NCBI RefSeq assembly: GCF_000266945.1
Contig: NC_018025.1
Coordinates: 1,054,001 to 1,118,000, forward strand
Length of the DNA: 64,000 nt
Direction: 5' to 3'
DNA from: Desulfomonile tiedjei DSM 6799
GTDB lineage: Bacteria; Desulfobacterota; Desulfomonilia; Desulfomonilales; Desulfomonilaceae
This document shows, piece after piece, positions 26,856 to 35,747 of this stretch. Both the position numbers and the translations under genes were made by a program. Position 1 is the first letter of the stretch, and every line of letters starts with the position of its first letter. Under the pieces are notes generated by a model, which saw nothing but the letters and a program-made list of their open reading frames with translations, made no database searches and had not been told where the DNA came from.

Positions 26856-27769
26856 GTTGCTTGCCTCAATTTAGCACCAAGAAAATATCTGATGTGAGCC
26901 GTGGGCCATTGAACTTCGAAATGATGCCTGGGAATTGCGAAAGCATTCGTAGTCCGGGGCACGATTGAGCCTCTGAATGCACCGAAACAGGCTTCGTACC
27001 CTACCTTCTCGACCATGGATAAGGAAGTTTCATCGGAATCGGCTTTCTTACCGTAAGGCCAGGATATGTACTTACACTCTATGCCCAGCTTTTCTTCAAT
27101 CTCCTGTTTCGACCCTGCAATCTCTTCATACATGAAGTCGGGATCTCCCGAGATTGACGAGAATCTCGCATGAGTTTTTGTATGGGATCCTACCTCGAAT
27201 CCAAGGAGCAGCAATTTCTCGAGATCCTGCCATCTCAACATCTCAATTGTGGTACTGTACTGCGCTATATCGAGACAGTACTTCCTCGTAGTTTCCAGAT
27301 CGGCTCCTACAAATGAAGTCGGAACGAATACGATAGCTGGAATTCCATATTTTTTGAGTACCGGAATCGCATTGTTTGCAACATTGCGAAAACCATCGTC
27401 GAATGAGAGATGGAAATATCTTCCATCAAGTGGTTTTGTACCCTTGAGCATATCAACACACACGTCAGTGTTCACAAATGTTCCTATTTTCATGAGTTCC
27501 ACAATCAAAGCCTCGAACTCGGGTATTTGATCGTCAAAAACGTAGTGACAATACATAGATGTCAGAAAGGTACTTTGACCGGATGTCTTTAGAGCAGCCA
27601 AAGTCGTCAAAATGGTATTGCGCAGAAACCATCTGATCCGGTTTCCAATCCCCAAAGGGGTCACACCTGTTTGTTTCCAGCTCGTGGCATAATCATCGTG
27701 TGATTTCACATGGCATCGTTTCTTGGATGCCGTGTTTCCTGGACTTTCGAGGCTTTCACCGATGTACAA
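26852..27769 (-). CDS. Polysaccharide deacetylase (NodB/CE4 family)
   Basis: This 305-residue protein carries the NodB domain at about 115-290. Motif 1 is SFDDG (D124, D125), motif 2 is GSHTKTH (H196, H200), the metal-binding Asp-His-His triad of CE4 enzymes, and ISWPYGKKADSD is motif 3 (with P and Y). There is no clear signal peptide; residues 43-60 are mildly hydrophobic. CE4 enzymes remove N-acetyl groups from amino sugar polymers or precursors. Its stop overlaps the start of the formyltransferase, so deacetylation followed by re-formylation of the freed amine is a tempting hypothesis. The heparinase-like gene precedes it on the same strand, 72 bp away. Confidence 0.9.
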   Translation of the reverse strand: MYIGESLESPGNTASKKRCHVKSHDDYATSWKQTGVTPLGIGNRIRWFLRNTILTTLAALKTSGQSTFLTSMYCHYVFDDQIPEFEALIVELMKIGTFVNTDVCVDMLKGTKPLDGRYFHLSFDDGFRNVANNAIPVLKKYGIPAIVFVPTSFVGADLETTRKYCLDIAQYSTTIEMLRWQDLEKLLLLGFEVGSHTKTHARFSSISGDPDFMYEEIAGSKQEIEEKLGIECKYISWPYGKKADSDETSLSMVEKVGYEACFGAFRGSIVPRTTNAFAIPRHHFEVQWPTAHIRYFLGAKLRQAT

Positions 27770-27841
27770 ATTGGCCCCCTTTCTGCTATTCTCTTGTGCA
27801 ATTTGCGTCCGTGTAGACTGAAATAGCCATAATTTCGGTAG

Positions 27842-29461
27842 TTACCATTCGAAGATGATCTTAGCTTTACCCTCCTTCGCAATTACATTGAGGCACCGAT
27901 TTTTTTGGACTTTTCCGAACTCAGGATAATACTTGGAGCCAGTCAGGACAGCCTGTCCGGCGAGTGCTTTCCACCTGATGAGCTTACTGTTGGGTAAGAT
28001 GAGTTGACCGTTTTCTCCTTCCGCCAAGCATTTCAGCGAGGGATCGAAATGAAAATGAGCAATTGCGCTGCCATCTGCGGTAATTGTATCGAACACGACT
28101 AAACTGTTGGAATCTAAGGTCCAGGTTCTCCGGTGAATCGGCGAACCTCTCAGTCGCCGATACCCGTCATGAGAACATGAGACTTGGAAGGTGTTTCCTG
28201 AATTATGCACTTCCAGGTTGAAAGGATAAGCTCTTCTTCCTACCCGGAAGGTGTCCCAAACCTCGGAGGAATCGGCGTTGCGAAAAGACATCGTATTGTG
28301 AGCCTGCGTAGAGCGCACATATGACCGAGTCTTTCCTTTGGAATAGCAGAATGTCCCGGTATCCACAAAAACCCGGTGCCCGAATATGGACATTTCAAAT
28401 GACAGGGTGTCCGCATGTGCATGACCGGGAACATAGTCGGGTCCTATCGGTCCGACGTCGAGTATCAGAACGGTGTTATCGATTTGAAGTCGCATATAAC
28501 CACTTTCATTAAGATGAACGAATTCACCCTGCGGCGTCAAAGCTTCAAGCCCCAGTTCTCGTGCGTAACCTTCCAATTCTTCCGGAGAAAGTGCGATTCC
28601 AAAAGCGGCATCGTTGAATAATGCGAACTTTCGATCCGGATGGAGCATAGCGCTCAACCAGCTTCTCATCCGGTTCGTGGTCGGTATTATTGAGGCATTG
28701 ACAAAATCAACGATGCTCGGAATCTCGTAAATTCCGGAGACATTGATTATATCCAGCAAATCTTCGAGTATTATGGAGTGATACATCGCGCTACGTTCGA
28801 AGTGACCTCCATCAGCCAGGATTTGTTCGGGTAATTCCTGCTTCAAGATGTCAATTCCTCTCGTCAGCCATGCATCAGGTTCGGCTCCTTCGTAGAAAAG
28901 CCCTGCAAAAATCAGAGCCTTGGCATTTGCAAGCAGATGATTTCCGAGCAGATGGTATTCGATGTCTGCATTCAAAGCCCTGGTTTGGATGATCAGACTC
29001 CGCAGGGCCTCATCAGAGGGGACATTTCCGGCCAGAAACCATTTGATCCAGCTTACGATTCTTCTGGAAAGCGGGTACGGCTCCCACCCGATTCCGGAGC
29101 AGGGCGGATTATCACGTATCCAGCGACTTATCAGCCTACAATAGAAATCCGGATCGAGCGTGGCGTCGTCCGAGTTCAAGAAGTCAAAATAATGAAGATT
29201 ATACAGCCACAGTTTCTCGATCGAGGTATCGTTCCAGATACCCGGGAAATGGAGAGTTCTTCTCCGATTGAGGAACGAGCACTCGTTACTGCTTAGGGGC
29301 GATTTGAGAGTGAAAGGGGTTCTCCAAACCTTCTGCTTTTGCCGCAGGGGAGGAGACGGAGCCAGAGAAGGTCTTGGCCGGATAAGAAGCTTTCTGAGAC
29401 GACTATAATACTGAATCGGCCTCAAGTAGCGCAATGTATGAAAATACAAGAAAACACTCAA
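27842..29461 (-). CDS. Heparinase II/III-family protein
   Basis: This 539-residue protein has the layout of heparinase II/III-like proteins from exopolysaccharide loci. The N-terminal alpha/alpha part has LYNLHYFDFLN, RWIRDNPPCSGIGWEPYPLSRRI and GNHLLANAKALIFAG. The C-terminal beta-sheet part has GYMRLQ, GHAHADTLSFEMSIFGHRVFVDTGTFCYSKGKTRSYVRSTQAHNT (cited as GHAHAD and QAHNT motifs). The start is TTG at 29461 with GGAGGA seven bases before. No signal peptide is seen, so cytosolic or unusual secretion. Family members are lyases on uronic-acid polymers; here it may trim or modify a polysaccharide intermediate. It follows the two-domain oxidoreductase after a family D element. Confidence 0.88.
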   Translation of the reverse strand: MSVFLYFHTLRYLRPIQYYSRLRKLLIRPRPSLAPSPPLRQKQKVWRTPFTLKSPLSSNECSFLNRRRTLHFPGIWNDTSIEKLWLYNLHYFDFLNSDDATLDPDFYCRLISRWIRDNPPCSGIGWEPYPLSRRIVSWIKWFLAGNVPSDEALRSLIIQTRALNADIEYHLLGNHLLANAKALIFAGLFYEGAEPDAWLTRGIDILKQELPEQILADGGHFERSAMYHSIILEDLLDIINVSGIYEIPSIVDFVNASIIPTTNRMRSWLSAMLHPDRKFALFNDAAFGIALSPEELEGYARELGLEALTPQGEFVHLNESGYMRLQIDNTVLILDVGPIGPDYVPGHAHADTLSFEMSIFGHRVFVDTGTFCYSKGKTRSYVRSTQAHNTMSFRNADSSEVWDTFRVGRRAYPFNLEVHNSGNTFQVSCSHDGYRRLRGSPIHRRTWTLDSNSLVVFDTITADGSAIAHFHFDPSLKCLAEGENGQLILPNSKLIRWKALAGQAVLTGSKYYPEFGKVQKNRCLNVIAKEGKAKIIFEW

Positions 29462-29581
29462 AGTGTTCTTCCTCCAGGAGACGGATCAGATTCCTCGGTT
29501 TTTGGGTAGAATCTAATAAGCAACAATAATAGGTTGTGATCCAGCTCTAATCCTCTTCAATCAATCTGAATCTCTCAATAC

Positions 29582-29767
29582 ATAGCAGATGACATAATTT
29601 CTGACCTTTTGAATGCATTGTGCCTCAAATGAACGGTAGGGGTCGGCGTCCCTGCCGGCCCGAACTGGTTGATTTGTATTTGAAAAATGTGCCGGCACGG
29701 AGGCACGGCACCTACCAATTGCCGAGAAGAGCTTTTGCAATTGGACACTATTTTATACACTTGCTAT
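29582..29767 (+). mobile_element. MITE-like element, family D, copy 2 (186 bp), overlapping a stop codon
   Basis: The element begins ATAGCAGATGACATAATTTC and ends CACTTGCTAT, inverted ends of the family D type. Its inner palindromes (CGGCGTCCCTGCCGGC and GTGCCGGCACGGAGGCACGG) match copy 1 at 18841-19019. The right end includes the TAG stop codon (29764-29766) of the oxidoreductase gene on the minus strand. It fills the gap between that gene and the heparinase-like gene. Confidence 0.7.
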
Positions 29768-31932
29768 GATTCCCTGAATCTTGCGGGAATCTCGAACGGA
29801 ATTCCTTCGTGTACGCTCCTCACAGCGAGAATGGCTGCGAGAGAAACCGTTTTGAGTTCCTCCCATGATATCGGTGAAGCGGTTCCCTCAGTCAGTGCTT
29901 TGGCAAAAGATTCTATCTCCTGTCTATGCCCTTTATCCGTCGAGAAACTGCGTTGTCGTTTGGTCTTACCGTTGGAACAGAAGATAATTTCGCGAAAATC
30001 GTCGATGACGGCGATTTGGCCGCCCCCGAAAACTTCAACTCGTTCTTTTGGAAAAGCTTTGTCTCCTCCGGCCAGATAGGCAATGCTGGAAACCGATCCA
30101 TTTACATGTTTGACAGTGATCAGGCATTGATCTTCAGTTATTCTGGGGGCATTCGTACCTCCGATGGATTCTGCGTAGACTCTGCACGGGGGGCTTTCTG
30201 CGAAAAAAGTCGCCAGATCGATTGCATGACACGCTTCCCCCACTATTCGTCCTCCTCCGATGGACTCATGTTGACTCCAATGACTCTCTGGAATCGGCCC
30301 GGCATTGAAACGTATGCAGATGGTCTTCGGCTGAGCGATCCTCGAGAAGAATTCCCTGACAGCCAGAGCGGCAGGAGAAAATCTCCTGTTAAAACCCACC
30401 ATGAGAAGCGGCTTCACTCCCGGACAATTCTCTATGGCATCGTCAATGGCGATAATGTCCTCAATGCTCAGGGCTAAGGGCTTTTCGACAAAGACGTCTT
30501 TGCCTGCTTCAATTGCCTTGAGGACCTGCCGAGCATGTCGATCGTGCTGGGTTGCAATGAATACGGCCTGAATTTCTTCATCATGCAAAACAGTGTTCTC
30601 GTCAGTGGTGGCATAATCGAAGCCGAGCTTCTTACCGCTGTGAACAGCACTGGTGCCTCCTGCAGAGCATAACGTCTTCGGGTGAAAGTCGCCGATTCGG
30701 CATATGCAAGGGAGGAGTACGAGCCGTGCAAAGTTGCCTGCTCCCAAACATCCGATGGGGATCTTCCCCAGCGGTGGACTTTGGGTAGTCAGCGCTTGCG
30801 TATGGTTGTTCTGACCGCAACGCGCTGCTTCGGGGTACGTCAAGAGGATTCCAAGCTGACTCTTGCTTTCTGCTCTTATAGAGTTATATGCTTCAAGAGC
30901 ATTTTCTATGGGAACGCGACGACTTATCAACGGCGAGACATCGAGGCGGCCTGCTGCCATCAAGTCCAGTACTGCCTGGATATTGCGTTGTTCTGTCCAT
31001 CGGACGTGAGCCGGTGGATAATCCTGACCGTACGTCTCGTAAAAAGGATCGTACCTGCCCGGTCCATACGAACATGAAACCACGAATTCCGCTTCTTTAA
31101 AGTAAAAGGGACGCCGATCCAGTTCAAGACCGACAACACCGGTCAGAACAATGCGACCTTTCTGCCGTACGGCTGCTGCTGCCAGGTCAATGGGATCGTT
31201 CGACTTGGTTGAAGCGCTTATGATGACTGCATCGACGCCGAAGCCGGAAGTTCTATCGAGGATGTCGTTGGCCTTGAAATCCGGCCGTGCTTCTTCAGCT
31301 CCCATTTTGGTCGATGCCAACTCGCACTTTGTTCTATCCAGATCTACCGCGAGCACGCGGGCTCCCGCGGCATTGAGCAGAGCAACGGTAATTTGTCCGA
31401 TAAGCCCCAATCCAATCACGAGAACAGTCTCACCCAGTTTGATTTCAGAAAGACGAATACTCTGCAATGCAATGGCGCCGAGAACGGCAAAAGCAGCATG
31501 GTCCAGAGGCACTTTTTCCGGAACCATGGCACAGAGGTTCTTTGGAACGCACACAACCCCCGCGTGGGGTCCATTGCTTGCGACCCGATCTCCCGGTCTG
31601 AAATTTTGAACCCCTGCTCCAACCGCGAGCACGATTCCTGCGGAGGAATAACCCATGTTCATGGGCTCGTCCAATTTTTCCTGCACTTGAGCCAGTGTCT
31701 GGAATAATCCCTCATTCCGAATCTTTTCCAATACTCTGCGCACCTGGTCCGGCCTCTGGCGAGCCTTCCCGATTAACGACTTTTGGGACAGTTCCATTAG
31801 CGCTTTTTCTGTGCCCGGCGAAATTACCGAAGCGACATTTGCAATCAACAAGTGGCCGGCTTGAACCAGTGGTTGTGGTACAGTATCGACGGAAATGGCG
31901 CCGTTACGGATGTTTTGAGTAATTTTATACAC
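29764..31932 (-). CDS. Two-domain oxidoreductase: zinc-type alcohol dehydrogenase plus Gfo/Idh/MocA
   Basis: This 722-residue fusion has a medium-chain dehydrogenase half (about 1-350; GYSSAGIVLAVGAGVQNFRPGDRV, NAD-binding VLVIGLGLIGQITVALLNAAGARV) and a Gfo/Idh/MocA half (about 385-720; GCLGAGNFARLVLLPCICRI, AVFIATQHDRHARQVLKAIEAGKDVFVEKPLAL, cited in part). The EKP motif with its lysine is the usual Gfo/Idh signature. Such fusions are typical of polysaccharide loci next to heparinase-like genes, and probably oxidise or epimerise a sugar intermediate. The catalytic zinc ligands are not obvious, so the first half may be inactive. Its stop codon lies inside the inverted end of a family D element; whether the C-terminus was changed by insertion is open. 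Confidence 0.9.
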   Translation of the reverse strand: MYKITQNIRNGAISVDTVPQPLVQAGHLLIANVASVISPGTEKALMELSQKSLIGKARQRPDQVRRVLEKIRNEGLFQTLAQVQEKLDEPMNMGYSSAGIVLAVGAGVQNFRPGDRVASNGPHAGVVCVPKNLCAMVPEKVPLDHAAFAVLGAIALQSIRLSEIKLGETVLVIGLGLIGQITVALLNAAGARVLAVDLDRTKCELASTKMGAEEARPDFKANDILDRTSGFGVDAVIISASTKSNDPIDLAAAAVRQKGRIVLTGVVGLELDRRPFYFKEAEFVVSCSYGPGRYDPFYETYGQDYPPAHVRWTEQRNIQAVLDLMAAGRLDVSPLISRRVPIENALEAYNSIRAESKSQLGILLTYPEAARCGQNNHTQALTTQSPPLGKIPIGCLGAGNFARLVLLPCICRIGDFHPKTLCSAGGTSAVHSGKKLGFDYATTDENTVLHDEEIQAVFIATQHDRHARQVLKAIEAGKDVFVEKPLALSIEDIIAIDDAIENCPGVKPLLMVGFNRRFSPAALAVREFFSRIAQPKTICIRFNAGPIPESHWSQHESIGGGRIVGEACHAIDLATFFAESPPCRVYAESIGGTNAPRITEDQCLITVKHVNGSVSSIAYLAGGDKAFPKERVEVFGGGQIAVIDDFREIIFCSNGKTKRQRSFSTDKGHRQEIESFAKALTEGTASPISWEELKTVSLAAILAVRSVHEGIPFEIPARFRES

Positions 31933-31995
31933 CTGTTTGCCTCCGCTAAATCCATGGCGATCACATTCTTAATAAGAATTCTGTTGAAGCACTAT

Positions 31996-33390
31996 TCAAG
32001 TAGCCTCACGGGCATCCAGTCGTCCGTGAGGGATTTGAGAAACAACCTGCCGTAATTTTCCGGTCGCAGACCTTTTTAGAAATGAAGTATATTCGATAGA
32101 TACCTTCGTGTCAGACCCCACCCTTTTGGCCGTCTCGGATAGTAGCATTGCTTCGTCAGTCTCATTGTAGTGAGTGCCTCGCACAACTCTGATAGTGAAT
32201 GCTCCGGGTTCGGTCTGATATATTTGAGCTTCTCGGATGTTTACCATGTCCTTGAAGATGTGATCTGTTCTGCCCAGTTTTGCCCCATTTGCAAGGATCA
32301 CATAGTCTTCCAGACGACCGTCGATGTCTTCGACAACGCGACCGGGCCTGTTGCATGCACATTGACGGTCGGAAAGAGACACTACGTCGCCGATATCGTA
32401 CCTGACCAGGGGAAACGCGGGATTCGTAAAATTGGTTCCCAATACCCTATATCGACAGCCAGACTCCTCGGGAAGGAATTCAACCGCCGAAAAGTCCTCG
32501 TCCACGTGCAAGTTTCCCAGTTCACATTCAGAAATATTTGCCACTGCTTCAACAGAACCGTAATGTTGTCTTGCCTTCACTCCAAAGGCTTCAAATATCA
32601 ATTTCTTTTGGTGTTCCAACAGGTTTTCCGCTCCGATGGTTATCCATCCGGGCTGATACCCTATATCCAATTTCTTGTCGATCATGTGAGATGCGAGCAA
32701 TGATATAAGAGATGGATACCCGTGAATCCATGGGGGCTGAAATCTCCTGATCGCCTCTATGTAATAATTCAAATTGTTTTCGTTCATGTGATAGCCACTG
32801 AACAATATCTGTTTTCCCGGATAATTGTGTCTCCAGAAAGGCGGCCTATCCTGTGAAAGTGGAACAACCGACCGCCCGCCAAAGTACGCACACCACGTAC
32901 CCGGATAGATGCCGTGCCACAATCGATAGCGGCACCAGACGGCCCATTGTCTCTGAACTGCTTCTCGCGTAGTGGAGAAACGTAGTCCCGCACCGGTAGT
33001 TCCGCTCGTGTGTGCGGGAAGTCTGGCTTTTGACGGGATCCGGTTGGAGAGAAATGCAGTGTAGTCTTCCTGTATAATGTGCTTGGTCAAGACGGGCAGA
33101 CGCCTGAGAGAATCGAGACAAGCGAAATCATCAGGGATTGCGCCGGATTTACGAAGAAGTGCCTGAAAATAAGGAGTTGTCTCATAACAATGTCGCATGA
33201 AATCCCTTAACTGTCGATTGCGATAATCCTGGATTTTTTCCAAAGGCCAAAAAGTTCTGTCAATTGCCTCCTTGAGAATGTGGGGAAAATCGCCCCCGAA
33301 TTGCAGGCGTTTGACTCGCCAGCCTTCGGCTGAGGCCGCCACGTTCTGTAGCTGCCATGGCAATATGGAGTATATCCGCTCAAGATCCAT
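31996..33390 (-). CDS. CapK-type adenylate-forming ligase (phenylacetate-CoA-ligase-like), polysaccharide-associated
   Basis: This protein has about 464 residues and belongs to the CapK/PaaK branch of the ANL superfamily found in capsule and exopolysaccharide loci. The phosphate-binding motif is LPAHTSGTTGAGLRFS; the later IGAENLL, YGSVEAVANISEC and RYDIGDVV motifs follow in the usual order. The frame extends upstream to 33453, but ATG at 33390 (MDLERIYSI) behind GGAGG at 11 bases gives the family-like start; the upstream part resembles a stray non-coding sequence. The role of CapK proteins is not settled. It probably forms an operon with the downstream oxidoreductase (63-bp gap). A second CapK is at 58581. 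Confidence 0.88.
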   Translation of the reverse strand: MDLERIYSILPWQLQNVAASAEGWRVKRLQFGGDFPHILKEAIDRTFWPLEKIQDYRNRQLRDFMRHCYETTPYFQALLRKSGAIPDDFACLDSLRRLPVLTKHIIQEDYTAFLSNRIPSKARLPAHTSGTTGAGLRFSTTREAVQRQWAVWCRYRLWHGIYPGTWCAYFGGRSVVPLSQDRPPFWRHNYPGKQILFSGYHMNENNLNYYIEAIRRFQPPWIHGYPSLISLLASHMIDKKLDIGYQPGWITIGAENLLEHQKKLIFEAFGVKARQHYGSVEAVANISECELGNLHVDEDFSAVEFLPEESGCRYRVLGTNFTNPAFPLVRYDIGDVVSLSDRQCACNRPGRVVEDIDGRLEDYVILANGAKLGRTDHIFKDMVNIREAQIYQTEPGAFTIRVVRGTHYNETDEAMLLSETAKRVGSDTKVSIEYTSFLKRSATGKLRQVVSQIPHGRLDAREAT

Positions 33391-34493
33391 CTTAGCCGGC
33401 GCCTCCCAATATGCGGTAACCCTCCCGGGGTTCGAACCAGGTATGGCCCCCATTCAGTTGTTATGATCTACAAAAGAACCTGCGCTCATGCGCGGAGGCT
33501 TTGTGTGTTTTTTACTCAAAATTTACCGGATCATGACTAAAAAGACCCGGGTCCCATCAATTGTCTGCCGACAGAATTATTCCCCCGAAAGACTGCATCT
33601 GCCGTCGAAAACCCTCTTTCTCAGCGTCATCTTGATATCTAATTCTTCGAGTTTACTATCTGTCGAGTTGAACTTTTGCAAGAAAGATGCCGCTGACCAA
33701 ATCGTTGCTATGTACGGATGATCTTTGAGAATCGATCTCAAGAGTGCTTTCTCGCGGTGCCTGATTTCACTACCTGTGGTGGCGAATGCGCTCAACCCGC
33801 ACCGCAAGCACTTGATAAGAGAAAATAATCTTAGTTGATCCCGTTCTTAAGGGCCATCGTGCTTGACACAGCTTGTAACACTGGATAGCATAGTTTTTGC
33901 TAGTAATGATTGGGGGAGAATTAATCAACCCCGAACGATGTAAATTTGTACATGCGACGGATCTCAAGGTCAAAGAATAACTGCACTATTGCAGAAGAAA
34001 CTTGAAGCGAATTGAAGAAAAACTGCGGCTACTAATCGCGAGAACACATAAGATATGAGTTCGCAATCAAAAGAGGAGGCTCTTCATAATCCCAGGGACA
34101 GGACAGAACTCCATCCCGACTACGAGTGGGTAACGGACTGATTCCGGGGGGCCAAATTAGATTTGTAAGAGCGAATCCGTGCAAGAAGTTTCGCAGGTTG
34201 GTAGCGGATATACAGGAAAGTTGAATTCCTTGTTCTCTAATGGAGATTGAGGGGTAATTTCAATATGTTGGACAGATTCCAGTCATTTTTTGACGTGATA
34301 TGGGTACCTGCAGGTTCTTACGAGATTCTTTGCAAGAAGGATTCCGGAGATTCCTTCTTGAATCCTAGTCGCTACAAGCCGTATGATCGGTAGGTACAAA
34401 ATTATGGGTGAGAGGCTGCAGCATTCTCTCAGAGAAAAAGTCTCAAGACTTCTATTCCGAAAATGTGGACTATGAGCGGGCAGGGGAAGGCGC
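33391..34493. other. 1.1-kb intergenic stretch with no supportable gene
   Basis: The stretch holds short overlapping frames on both strands, none with a ribosome-binding site or recognisable family. It contains a GGTTCGAACC-type sequence at 33427-33440 that looks like a tRNA T-arm but has no matching acceptor stem, and a sigma-70-like promoter at 33863-33891. The region may be a former insertion site. Confidence 0.35.
33863..33891 (+). promoter_or_regulatory. Sigma-70-type promoter candidate
   Basis: A perfect TTGACA (33863-33868) is followed by a 17-bp spacer and TAGCAT (33886-33891, 4 of 6 match). It points toward the glycosyltransferase at 34494, about 600 bp downstream, so the leader would be long. 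It may be fortuitous. Confidence 0.35.
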
Positions 34494-35618
34494 ATGCACC
34501 TGGCTATTGATGCTCTGGGAACAAAGCGGGGAGGAGCGGCCACCGGGTTTCTCGAGTTTTTGACTGTGGCCGTTGCGGATCCTCGTATAGAGAAGATTAC
34601 CGTTTTTTCAAGTCCTGCAACCGATAGACTGTTTGCTTTCCCACAATCACGGAAGCTTCGGATTATCGAGAAAACAATGGTAGATCGTAATCCGTTTGCC
34701 AGGATCTGGTGGTATGAATACTCTCTTTCCAAGGCGTGTAAAGACATTTCGGCCGATTTATTATTCATCTTTGCCAATTTCGGTCGAGGATGTTCAGAAA
34801 TTCCCCATGTGACCTATGTTCAGCAGTCTTTGCCTTTCAGCAGAGAAGCAATCCAAACTTTTGATTCTCGGCTAGAACGATTAAGGATCATGACGTATCG
34901 CCATCAGATGCGACGTTCCTGCCAAGATGCCGCTCGAGTTATCTGCCAGAGTAGTGTTATGCAAGATTATCTGGTCAGATGCTTTGACATTCATGCATCG
35001 AAGATCGAAGTGGTTTATGTCTCACCGAGGAAATTGGACAAAATCCCAGGGGATTACCGCAGACTAGACCCTATGCGGGCTGCTCCGGCGGGGAGTCGTA
35101 TCCTCTATGTCGGAGATTCTTATCCTTATAAAATGGTCGAAACTGCCACCATGGGAACGCGCCTTTTGCGGCAATACAGGCCCCAGGTTCAACTGTTTCT
35201 GACCCTGCCAGAAGACCATCCATTCTCCCATGAGCATGGTGTTACGTGCCTCTCATATCTCGAAGCAGGCGAACTTCGGGAGGCTTTTGAATTGGCTGAT
35301 TTGCTCGTTTTGCCATCATTGGTTGAAAGTTGCGGATTACCTCCTTTAGAAGCCATGAGTTTGGGTACGCCAGTACTCATTGCGGACCGTCCGTATGCTC
35401 GGGACATTTTCGAGGATGCCGCAGTCTTTTTCGATCCGATGGATGCCGAGGATTTAGCGAAGCAGGCTTTGAGGATTCTCGAGGATGAGGCATTACAAGG
35501 AATCCTTATACAAAAGGGACTGAATTTGGTGCAAAAAAGAAACGCCGGTAAACCGTATCAGCGTATATTGGATATATGTGTTGAAGAATTTGCTAGAAGC
35601 GCTACTAAGGTGAGTTAA
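34494..35618 (+). CDS. GT4-family glycosyltransferase
   Basis: This 374-residue GT-B fold transferase begins MHLAIDALGTKRGGAATGFL. The donor domain has RILYVGDSYPYKM, the ELADLLVLPSLVESCGLPPLEAMSLGTPVLIA stretch with the E-x7-E motif, and a C-terminal helix typical of GT4 enzymes. There is no membrane segment. It is followed after 129 bp by the asparagine-synthase-like gene, on the same strand. The upstream region is long and carries a promoter candidate. It likely adds a sugar during polysaccharide assembly; donor and acceptor are unknown. Confidence 0.92.
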   Translation: MHLAIDALGTKRGGAATGFLEFLTVAVADPRIEKITVFSSPATDRLFAFPQSRKLRIIEKTMVDRNPFARIWWYEYSLSKACKDISADLLFIFANFGRGCSEIPHVTYVQQSLPFSREAIQTFDSRLERLRIMTYRHQMRRSCQDAARVICQSSVMQDYLVRCFDIHASKIEVVYVSPRKLDKIPGDYRRLDPMRAAPAGSRILYVGDSYPYKMVETATMGTRLLRQYRPQVQLFLTLPEDHPFSHEHGVTCLSYLEAGELREAFELADLLVLPSLVESCGLPPLEAMSLGTPVLIADRPYARDIFEDAAVFFDPMDAEDLAKQALRILEDEALQGILIQKGLNLVQKRNAGKPYQRILDICVEEFARSATKVS

Positions 35619-35747
35619 TTGGGAAAACAATTCATTATTCCATTGGAGTCAGATAGCAGCGGAGCAGAACCGTGTTAGCCCCCCAGTGCATTTCTGGATC
35701 GACCGGATTTTCGCAATTGTAAGCCGTGCAGCTATCGGGAGAGGATC

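Noticed and set aside
33405-33495. tRNA-like sequence with GGTTCGAACC on both strands and GCCTCC/GGAGGC ends
   Set aside because: The T-arm has a mismatch, the acceptor-like arms are about 99 bases apart, and no anticodon arm or CCA fits, so I call no tRNA. It may be a decayed tRNA remnant.
33577-33807. 76-codon minus-strand frame
   Set aside because: No ribosome-binding site and no recognisable family; likely chance.
34283-34777. 164-codon minus-strand frame over the glycosyltransferase start
   Set aside because: It overlaps a clear GT4 gene on the plus strand and has no recognisable motif.
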